Positions 56,260 to 64,000 of a stretch of 64,000 nt of DNA are shown here, one piece after another. The DNA comes from Bemisia tabaci. Lineage: Eukaryota > Arthropoda > Insecta > Hemiptera > Aleyrodidae. The stretch spans positions 49,340,243 through 49,404,242 of the forward strand of contig NC_092793.1 in the NCBI RefSeq assembly GCF_918797505.1. Direction: 5' to 3'. The notes beneath the pieces were generated by a model. That model did no database searches. It worked only from the letters and a program-made list of their open reading frames with translations, and was not told the origin of the DNA. A program made the translations under genes and the position numbers. Each line of letters starts with the position of its first letter. Position 1 is the stretch's first letter.

Positions 56260-57867
56260 CCTCTAAACACGTGTCTCCGAGGAATGAAAGATCCCCCAGG
56301 GGATACTTACTCAAGGAAGGTCATTTTCGGCCACATCCACCATCTTGAATTATCGAATTTTTAAAATTTGATCAGAAATTCGAGTGTATGTATGTATGTG
56401 CCGCTTTTATAGCGCTCTTTGGCGCTCTGCGACCCCTAGCTGCCGAAGTCCCCTATGCTCCCAAAGCCCTTCAGGGAGTTGGCAAACCCTCATTTCTGCT
56501 AAAACCCCCTGTCGCCACCCTTTCACTGGGCGTCTCCTTCGTCTCCTCCCAGGAGGAATCCAATCAAGCAACTTCTTTGGCAGCCTTACGTCCGTCATTC
56601 TATTGACATGACCATACCAGACAAGCTGTCTGATTATGACGTCGAATATGATGTCATTTTCGACTCCGATGATCTGACGCACTCTTTCATTGCGGACCCG
56701 ATCTCTCCTAGAAATTCCTGCAGACCTCCTCCAGAAATCCATCTCCGTGGCTCTTAGCATCCCCTGTGTCCGCTCCTTCAGCTGCCAAACTTCACATCCA
56801 TGTGTAAGAATACTCTTGACTACAACGTTGTAAATTCTCCTCTTGTTCTCCTTGGAAATCCGCGGATCCCGGAGGGTTCCATTTAACATCGCTGTAGCCT
56901 TCCTTGCCCGGGTGTTCTTTCCTTAGTCACCTGATCAGTTCTTCCATCCTGGGTCAACCGCACCCCCAAGTACTTATAGTGCTCGCAGCCTTTGATCTGC
57001 TGCCCATCTTCCAACTCAATGCTTTGCTGATCGTCTCCCAAGGCCAGTTTCTCGGATTTAGAAATACTGACTTCCAAACCCCACTTCCGATACTCCTCTA
57101 CCAACTTGCGCATCATGTACTCGGCGTCATCTTGATCTTGTGCAATCACCACTTGGACTTCAGCAAAGCACAGAGTGAACAGAGTTTCAACCTCACTTAA
57201 GGGGACACCATCCCTCCACATTTTTTCTTCCACTCTTTCAACACATACCTACTCAAGATATAATATTTTAAATAATGTTGGCGACAAACAACATCCCTGT
57301 TTTAGACCCTTCGTTACATAAAAACCCCCGACACTTCTCCATGACACTTAATTTTCGTAAGACTTCCTTTTTAAAATCGCTTGACAGCGTCAATCAACCC
57401 CCCGTTAAAATTTGATTTTTCCAAGGCCTCCCAGAGTTTCACCAAAGGCACACTGTCATACACCTTCTGGAGATTCACAAAAATTAAATGCAGTTCCTGA
57501 GCTACGGCCATTTTCTTCTCAACGACCTGGACAATAACAAAGAGGTGATCATCGTAGAACTGCCGGCTCTAAAACCAGCCTACTCTAAAACTAGCCTGCT
57601 CCTCTGCTTCGTGATCTTGCCATTCTTCCTCGATCTTCGCTTTTAGTACCTCCCCGTACACTTTGCTTATTGTCCCGGTCACTGAGAGCCCCCGGTAGTT
57701 GTTACATTCGTCCTTCCTTCCCTTCTTTTTGTAGATGACCTTGATCCAGGACTCCTTCCACTACCCTGGCACCTCGTCACCCCTAATGCATTGCTGCATC
57801 AGTTTTCTGAGGCACTTGAAGAGCTTAGAAGTCCCGCTCTTAACCAACTCAGCAGAAATTCGAGTGT
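56260..57867 (-). mobile_element. Non-LTR retrotransposon insertion inside a ~127-bp unit
   Basis: A 127-bp-type unit is split at 56387/57853, with cagaaattcgagtgt present at both junctions (56373-56387 and 57853-57867) as a 15-bp target duplication. Between them is a minus-strand retroelement (56388-57852). Its 3' end, next to the left junction, has a short (ACAT)n tail on the minus strand. The uninterrupted site is seen at 57967-58015. The element is 5'-truncated within the reverse transcriptase. Confidence 0.8.
56388..57852 (-). pseudogene. Reverse transcriptase fragment, broken
   Basis: On the minus strand, residues typical of a non-LTR retrotransposon RT appear in order. They are: a YKKKGRKDECNNYRGLSV-like block near 57.7 kb; an EEQASFRVG block at about 57.6 kb; a VNLQKVYDSVP block at about 57.5 kb; a catalytic FADD-type motif degraded to FAEV near 57160; and the post-RT region LTHGCEVW ... 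WYGHVNRM (56.4-56.9 kb). Several stops and a frameshift near 56890 break the frame. The apurinic endonuclease and the N-terminal RT part are absent. The pattern fits RTE- or Jockey-like clades; the clade is not resolved by eye. Confidence 0.8.
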
Positions 57868-58408
57868 CCCGTCGAAAAATACCCCCGGGCACCAAAAATC
57901 AGCAAAATCGATCGAATAGGAGCCGAGATAGAATTTTAGGCCACATCCGCCATCTTGGATTTTCGAATTTTCAAAATTTGACCAGAAATTCGAGTTACCC
58001 GTCGAAAAATACCCCCGGCCACCAAAAATCAGCAACATCGATCGAATAGGAGCCGAGATAGCATTTTAGGCCACATCCCTATAATCTTGGATTTTCGAAT
58101 TTTCAAAATTTCACGATTCACGGGTCTGTTGACCTATTCAAGGATTTATCGATCAATTCACGGATTTTTCGAACAAATCAAGGGGTTGTCAATCGATTCG
58201 CAGGTTTTTGATCGATTCACGGTCGTCAATCGAATCAGTGCCGATCAAATCACGTCAATCGGTTCACGTTCCAACTTTTCGATCGATTCATGTCGGTCAT
58301 GTCGGATTCATGACACCGGTTTTTCAATAATTTGTCGATCGAGTCAGTGTCGATCGATTCACACTTTCATTTTTTCGATCGATTCATGTCAATCGAATCT
58401 ATAAACCC
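57868..58408 (+). repeat. Inverted arm F', right
   Basis: Units at about 57868-57960 and 57960-58090, then a diverged satellite (58124-58386) ending gaatctataaaccctccc. This end resembles the terminus of the giant element. Confidence 0.8.
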
Positions 58409-58647
58409 TCCCGTCCAAATTGCATGTTAATATTTGCCACCATTCTCGAAATATTAGCAAGTCGGTAGGTCTAGGTATCCATTGGTACACCCTGTTTTTG
58501 GTAGAATACCTTTCCGCAGGGACAATGCACCTCCTCCCTTCCTGGTATGATGGGAGGAAGGGGTGTTTTCTCTGTCGGAGTTAACCCTCCAGTGTGTAAT
58601 AGTGACACCAGGGTCGTCTCCCCTATGTAAACAGTGCTAAAACAATC

Positions 58648-58708
58648 TATAGTTCCTAATTGCAAAATGAGCTTCCCCGGATTCTTCATTTTGCAATTAG
58701 GAACTATA
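58648..58708. repeat. Short (61-bp) GGACTGC-type palindrome
   Basis: tatagttcctaattgcaaaa and ttttgcaattaggaactata are perfect inverted repeats around a ~21-bp centre. The outer GGACTGC part lies inside, so this is the family hairpin in reversed layout. Confidence 0.7.
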
Positions 58709-58885
58709 GCCTTTTTTTGTAATTTTTGGCAACAGTGTGATGTTTTCGAAGAATCTGTCAACACAGGGTGTTAAAGGAACTCCATAGCTATAAAATGAAC
58801 CATCAAACCGCAACATTGATCGTTTTGAAGAAAAACGCCAATGGTTTTTGCAAAAGTTGCTCTCCTGAAAACCTGCCGTACTGCC

Positions 58886-58946
58886 TATAGTTCCGAATTG
58901 CAAAATGCTATCCATTAGGACTGCATTTTGCAATTTGGAACTATAA
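58886..58946. repeat. Short GGACTGC-type palindrome overlapping the next MITE
   Basis: tatagttccgaattgcaaaa and ttttgcaatttggaactata are inverted. The right part is also the left end of the element at 58919. Confidence 0.65.
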
Positions 58947-59055
58947 ATTCTGGCTCATCTGTAAAAACACTTATGTGCATAGGAAAATTAATGGCACATA
59001 CGTTGTTCTTTTAACCGGGCCAGAATTTATAGTTCCAAATTGCAAAATGCAGTCC
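58919..59055. repeat. GGACTGC-type MITE, best copy
   Basis: 137 bp with ends ggactgcattttgcaatttg and caaattgcaaaatgcagtcc, perfect for more than 30 bp through gaactataaattctggc. Confidence 0.85.
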
Positions 59056-59063
59056 ATTGTAAT

Positions 59064-59622
59064 GATCCCTTTCTTTTCCTTGGTCTGTATTTTCATTCGA
59101 CCGCGCCTTGGTTTGCGAGTCCGAGTCAACATTCATAAAGAAGGATTTCAGAATGCAAATAATTTGATTCATATCCGTCGGGGGAGGCTGAGGGTTTGCA
59201 CATTTGTTTTAGATATTATAAGGAGTGACTGATATTTTTCCGTCGGTTCTGAAGCATTTCAATATCCGAGGAGATTTTTCAAATCCGGGAAACCGTTCTC
59301 CTATTACAGTCAAAAAAAGTTACGGTAAGCCAACTTCACGACCAAAGACAGTTTTCTTTACTTTTGCGGAGAACTCTTGATGAAAACAACTGTGCTTTAC
59401 GGCTAATATTTTGTGCTTCAATTGCTCTTTCCATATCCGAAGAGATTTTTGAAGTCCGTCGATTCATTCCTTCGCCAGAGCCAGAATACCGAATCCCGAG
59501 CGCGCTGATCCGGCCACAGTTTGAAGCTCCCGCGTAAAAATTCCGGATCTTTAGTTGCGGCTATCTGCGACTGCGGAAGATTCGAATTCCGGCCGCGCAT
59601 GAATAGATCGTTTTCGACACAT
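59064..59622. repeat. Inverted arm C', right
   Basis: Inverse of 51928-52486. Its outer part also matches 51050-51290 in direct orientation. Confidence 0.85.
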
Positions 59623-60050
59623 CAAATAGGTGAGATTGTATCGATATAGATTGGTTCAACATGTAAACGTAGCCTCAAGTCAATCGAGTAATCTGAGAAG
59701 ACGGGGTTTTTCTGATGGATTTTTTATTCTTATGAGTACTAAATGGCATCGCAAGGTGAGATAGTTAGGAATTTTCTCATTTTCAGTTTTTCCGACTGAA
59801 ATCCTGAAAGTTTTGTTTGAGGTTATGTTCTATTGTTTTGAACCAAACGATACATCGACCAACCACTATCGAACACGATCTATTGGATTTTCTTCCCGGA
59901 TCTCACATATTAATTACATGAAGTTTGAAATAATTCTCCCTAACAAAATCGACTTTTTTTCAAGGGGGTATTTTATTTTAGGTGCCTCCTATGCTCTCGA
60001 TTTATATACAGAGTAGGCCGGAAGTTTCAGGACGGTCGGCTAGTAGTATA
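59623..60050 (+). repeat. Continuation of the interior repeat with a ~260-bp insertion
   Basis: 59890-60050 (cttcccggatctcacatatt, then taggtgcctcctatg, then cggaagtttcaggacggtcg) matches 51270-51430. 59630-59890 has no counterpart there. Confidence 0.65.
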
Positions 60051-60056
60051 ATACGC

Positions 60057-60150
60057 AGGGGGCTATGTCCCCTGGCCGCTACGCGGCTCAACTCCTAGAG
60101 GGCGCTTCGCGCTCTCGAAGGCCCGCGTCGACAAAAGAGCGACTCAAAAA
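60057..60150 (+). repeat. GC-rich triple-hairpin repeat, copy 3
   Basis: agggggctatgtcccct, ggccgctacgcggct and agggcgcttcgcgctct, followed by cgacaaaagagcgactcaaa. Confidence 0.65.
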
Positions 60151-61498
60151 ACTGAAAGGATTTTCATCCATGACTCTCATTTATCCGATTTCTCCCTGGC
60201 CGGGAGCGATTGGACCAACAAGAATCGAATGAAAAAATCGGCAATTATGTCAAACTCCACGCCAATTGACTGAAACGAAACGGGACGGAGCGTTTCGTCG
60301 ATTTTGGATAGTATGTAGCAAAGGAGCATACGGAGGGTATTCACTTACCCTAATAACAGTCCAAGATTCAAAATTTCCCGCTTACTTTAATTTTGCCCCC
60401 CTTTCTAAGCTTTCTGGTCTCCTCTAATATAAAAAAAAAAAAACCTGGGCCCTATTTTCAAATTCTGATTACAGCGGGCTTATGTGGGGACTATTAGCTG
60501 TTGATAACCGCAAAAATCATAAATCGGCCCAGTAGAACGCCCAAACGAACTAAGACAAAAAATAAAAAATTATATTGTTTAAATGGGAGAATTCGCAACT
60601 TTATCACGTAATATAAAAAACCTGGGTCGTATTTTTAAAATTTGAATAAAGCGGGCTCATCTAGAGACAATTTCCTATCGATTGCCGCAAAAGTTATGAA
60701 AATCGGCCCGGTAGAGCGTTGGAACTAAGCGTTACCAGATACGCAAATGTAGGAGGCCTCGGAGCTTATAGTATAGATAGTAATATCTAGTATAATAGTT
60801 TAATAGTGTAATAGGACCGACGGTATGTACATTTCGGTACAAAACTCTTAGTATACATTCTGAGGGTGTTCCAGTACCTGGGTCCGTTTTTTCGAAAATA
60901 TTTCCTCAGGCCCCCCCCCACTTTTGAACCCCCCCCCCTCTCCGTAGCTCCCTTATCGTGAGGGTACAAAACTTTTTTGAACGGTACATTTCGGTACAAA
61001 ACTAGTACATAACTTCGCCGATAAAAAACAGTAGAATTTGAGAAGGCGGGGGAGGCTCAATTTCTCCAACCCCCCCCCCCCCCCTCCTGCTTTTTAAGTT
61101 TACGTACTCTACATGATGGGTACAAAACTTTTTCTTTGTGGTGCATTTGGGAACAAAACTAGTACAAAACTTTGACAATCTTGAATTTTAATTTTCGAAA
61201 GGTGGGGGGTCTGGAGAAATGGACCCCGTCAAGAAAGCAGATTTTCACATCGGTATACCTAAAGCGCCTTCAAATAGAGACGACGCAGCCGATCATTGCT
61301 AAGATATTAACATTGGGATACTCCTATTAGCAAGTATCGATACTATTCGCAGCCTCGTCAAAAAAGCAGATTTTCCGCATCGGAACGTAAAACCCCTTCA
61401 AACAGAAACGACGCAGCAGATCATTCGCAGCTCAGGAGGGGGTCCACAGAGTTGTCAAATTAGATTAGGATGTCAAAAATAGGGATTTTCTATCCGGT
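60151..61498. other. Giant element interior with degenerate internal duplications
   Basis: An aacctgggccctattttcaa block near 60443 recurs near 60612. A ggtacaaaact block recurs near 60836, 60963 and 61117. An agcagattttc ... gacgacgcagc block recurs near 61237 and 61364. C-runs lie at about 60910 and 61070-61085. No coding function was found. Confidence 0.5.
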
Positions 61499-61860
61499 GT
61501 CGATCGATTCACGGGGTTGTCGATCCATTCACGGGTTTGTCGATCCATTCACGGGCTTGTCGATCGATTCACGGGGTTTGTCGATGGATTCACGGCTTTT
61601 GTCGATCGACTCACGGATTTGTCGATCGATTCACGGGTTTGTCGATCGATTCACGGGTTTGTCGATCGATTCACGGGTTTGTCGATCCATTCACGGGTTT
61701 GTCGATCGACTCACGGGTTTGTCGATCGACTCACGGGTTTGTCGATCGATTCACGGGTTTGTCGATCCATTCACGGGTTTGTCGATCCATTCACGGGCTT
61801 GTCGATCGATTCACGGGGTTTGTCGATCGATTCACGGGGTTTGTCGATCCATTCACGGTT
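61499..61860 (+). repeat. 20-bp satellite array, right
   Basis: About 18 units of tcgatcgattcacgggtttg with the same variant order as 49522-49864 and in the same orientation, although the surrounding termini are inverted. Confidence 0.9.
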
Positions 61861-62254
61861 GTCGATCGAATCGGTGTCGATCGATTCACGTCGATCGATT
61901 CACGTTTTGATTTTTCGATCCATTCATGTCGATCGAATCGATCCGGGTGTTTTTGAATTAACTGTCGATCGAATCGGTGTCGATCGATTCATGTCGATCG
62001 ATTCACGTTTTCATTTTTCGATCGATTCATGTCGATCGAATCGACACCGGTTTTTTAATAATTTGTCGATCGAATCGGTGTCGATCGATTCACGTCGATC
62101 GATTCACGTTTTCATTTTTCGATCGATTCATGTCGATCGAATCGACACCGGTTTTTTAACAATTTGTCGATCGAATCGGTGTCGATCGATTCATGTCGAT
62201 CGATTCACGTTTTCATTTTTCGATCGATTCATGTCGATCGAATCCATACCCTCC
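61861..62254 (+). repeat. Right terminal inverted repeat: ~100-bp satellite units
   Basis: Inverse of 49123-49521, ending cgatcgaatccataccctcc. Confidence 0.85.
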
Positions 62255-62262
62255 CATTTCTT
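62255..62262 (+). repeat. Right 8-bp target duplication CATTTCTT
   Basis: Identical to 49115-49122 and directly adjacent to the terminal repeat. Confidence 0.75.
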
Positions 62263-62278
62263 TCTCGTCAACTATTTG

Positions 62279-62414
62279 GACTACATTTTGCAATTAGGAA
62301 CTATAAATTCTAACCCGTTTTAAAAACGACGTATGTGCCATTAGTATCCCTATACACATAAGTGTTTTTCCAGAAGAGCCAAAGTTTATAGTTCCAAATT
62401 GCAAAATGCAGTCC
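62279..62414. repeat. GGACTGC-type MITE, copy next to the giant element
   Basis: Ends ggactacattttgcaattag and aattgcaaaatgcagtcc. 136 bp. The interior is inverted relative to 58919-59055. Confidence 0.8.
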
Positions 62415-63539
62415 ATTGTGAAAGGAAAGGAAAATATTCTTAACTTTTCTCAAAAAAGAGGGGTCATGCCCCTCAGCACTTCGCGCCTCAGGCGTTATGT
62501 GTTATGCGTTACTATTGTGATTTTAATTACTAGAGTAAAATAAGTATTAGGCATACGAAATGTAGCAACCTTTTTTCGATTGCACGGCAGCCAAGCAGCT
62601 AGGAGGGTCTCTAGTAGTAAATATTTTTCAGGAACCCTTTTTATTTTCTTTCAAAATAGGTAATTGAAAAATAACGTAAAACATTTTAAAACGCATAAAT
62701 GTTACCATAAATTTCCCTCTAAACGTTTTCAAGACGTTTGGGAGATGTTTCAGCTTCTTCCTTGTTTGAAAGAAACGTCTCTGAAACATTTCGTTGTTTT
62801 CAGAGATTTGTTAAAAACAGATTTTAAGCATCATTCTGCTATCAGGAGAACGTTCGATTTACTCAATCATACTTTTTTTTTTCTCAGGGTATCATCAATC
62901 AGAGCACGGCTCTACCGCCGAGTCCGTTTATCGTATGTCAACAGATTTTAAGCGAGGCCTGTGAAGATTTGAGTGATTCCGTATTGGCGCATGGAATAAA
63001 AAGCAGAGAGAAATCTTCCTTTACGCGATTCTAAAGGATGATGTTTTACGCGAGGAAAAAAGTTTTTTCATGCATTGATTCGAGTACTGATGGTCCGCTC
63101 TAATACGATCGCGGGAAGTTGGGAGTTGTGCGAGTGTACAGGCCACTTCAAAGTGAAATGGAAAAGCACCATTGTACAATTCATTCGAATCTCTGCTCCA
63201 GCGACCCCCTTTTCGCAAAACGATTGAGCAGGGGCTAGGAAGGGGGACGTTCATTCTAGATTGGAGCCGCGTTGGATTTTACGCTTTCAAAGTCCACCCC
63301 AACCCCCTCTTCTTCGAAATTCGTTTAACATTGGTACATTAACAACTTCACCGCTGTATGTAAAACCGAGTCGCCGATGTGGAATTTTCCTGAATGATTT
63401 TTATTTGATGCACGTTTCCAAAGACTGCCCCGTTGTGAAGAGGAAACTAGTTCCGCAGACATCGGTAACAAAAACTAAGGCAATCCGAAGCCGATGAAAA
63501 GCTGCCCGTCATGTATTAAATGCTTAAAAGTAACAATTT
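62415..63539. other. Intergenic DNA, no gene seen
   Basis: A short GC-rich piece at 62458-62500 (aggggtcatgcccctcagc, then acttcgcgcctcagg) recalls the triple-hairpin repeat. No gene recognised. Confidence 0.4.
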
Positions 63540-63827
63540 CAGGGTGTCTAGTATAAGGATATTCCCGATTCTATCAGTATTTAAGGTCAATCAGGATTTA
63601 ATCCCGATTTCATCAGGATTTGAGGCAAAATCGGTCGTAAAATCAGGATTTGAGAAGAGTCGGCCCTCCGATCGGATTTTTTTATCGAGCTATTTTTGCA
63701 TAGTTACACTCGCCTATTTCTCTCCGCAAAAAATCAGGATTTGGAAAAATTATGAAATCAGGATTTAGCAGTCAAAAATCAGGAAAAATCAGGATTTCCC
63801 AAAATGGGAAAAAAACTAGACGCCCTG
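63540..63827. repeat. TCAGGATTT-type MITE, 5-bp target duplication
   Basis: Starts cagggtgtctagtataagg and ends aactagacgccctg. AATTT borders both sides. Confidence 0.85.
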
Positions 63828-64000
63828 AATTTCCTACATCATTGGTCGGTACTTCTGGGATAATCTGGAATTTTCAAAGGTGTTTTTAATCGAAAGACTG
63901 TACGAAACTAAATATTTCGACGGTAAAGGCAAGACCGCCGATATGCGGTTCTGCGTTTCCGTTTTCCGTTCCAACCCTATGTTCTGTATGTCCGCCCTTA
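63828..64000. other. Window end, no gene seen
   Basis: Nothing recognisable. Confidence 0.3.

Larger units (their letters stand above)
49123..62254. mobile_element. Giant 13.13-kb foldback-like element with satellite termini
   Basis: Both ends are the same sequence inverted: ggagggtatggattcgatcg at left, cgatcgaatccataccctcc at right. The inverted termini are about 0.4 kb of ~100-bp satellite units. CATTTCTT lies directly outside on both sides. Within it are a second inverted pair (51928-52486 with 59064-59622), a third (52490-53279 with 54633-55091) and a fourth (55525-56040 with 57868-58385). Later insertions also occur. No transposase frame was found. Long termini built of short tandem repeats plus an 8-9 bp duplication are the hallmark of Foldback-type and some MULE elements; assignment to either is inference. 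Confidence 0.7.

Noticed and set aside
61470..62323. 268-aa and related open frames over the right satellite
   Set aside because: Same cause as at the left array; the frame runs straight from the array through the terminal repeat and into flanking DNA.

Overview
The window looks like nuclear DNA of an arthropod, most likely an insect. It is AT-rich, has no operons or dense coding, and is packed with short non-autonomous DNA transposons (MITEs), a non-LTR retrotransposon fragment, satellite arrays, mono- and tetranucleotide runs and CpG-rich patches. The repertoire resembles what I remember of hemipteran genomes (whitefly type), but that is an impression and not a sequence match. I find no intact protein-coding gene. 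The coding-like remains are a broken reverse transcriptase on the minus strand (56.4-57.85 kb), a frameshifted FLYWCH-like zinc-finger remnant (38.1-38.4 kb) and two weak candidate exons (28.2 and 46.5 kb).

Layout. At 0.6-7.2 kb lie a GC-rich triple-hairpin repeat, a pair of CACAGAAAAA elements, inverted-repeat MITEs and a nested hairpin structure. At 7.4-17.2 kb lie scattered MITEs, including a 0.4-kb element made of GGTAATTTTACC palindromes. At 17.5-19.2 kb a CACTGG-type MITE and its flank are tandemly triplicated with a ~340-bp period. At 19.6-22.1 kb are two CpG-rich, largely non-repetitive blocks that could be regulatory. At 23.3-31.0 kb are nested MITEs and a 1.36-kb element whose ends carry clusters of AAAAGCGCAAA. 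At 35.8-36.9 kb is a 1,032-bp near-perfect palindrome holding two oppositely oriented tRNA-Thr-like sequences, inserted with a TTA duplication into a smaller MITE. At 40.5-45.5 kb are more nested MITEs, several of them hAT-like with 8-bp target duplications. From 45.5 to 49.0 kb the DNA is mostly unique and AT-rich.

The main discovery is at 49,123-62,254. This 13.13-kb segment is bounded by ~0.4-kb terminal inverted repeats made of TCGATCGA-rich ~100-bp satellite units. It is flanked immediately on both sides by the same 8-bp direct repeat, CATTTCTT. That is the signature of a single giant insertion, in the style of Foldback or MULE elements. Inside it are further nested inverted repeats, two 20-bp satellite arrays, younger MITEs and the reverse-transcriptase fragment with its own 15-bp target duplication. 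No transposase is visible in it, so it appears non-autonomous. A 37-bp copy of its terminus sits alone at 18.9 kb.

Because many repeats occur here both filled and empty, the window is a readable record of insertion order. The retroelement, a CACGGAG-type MITE and an AATGGAG-type MITE each have an uninterrupted paralogous site in the same window. Coordinates of repeat ends were read by eye and may be off by a few bases; family-level names are inference unless a target duplication is quoted.
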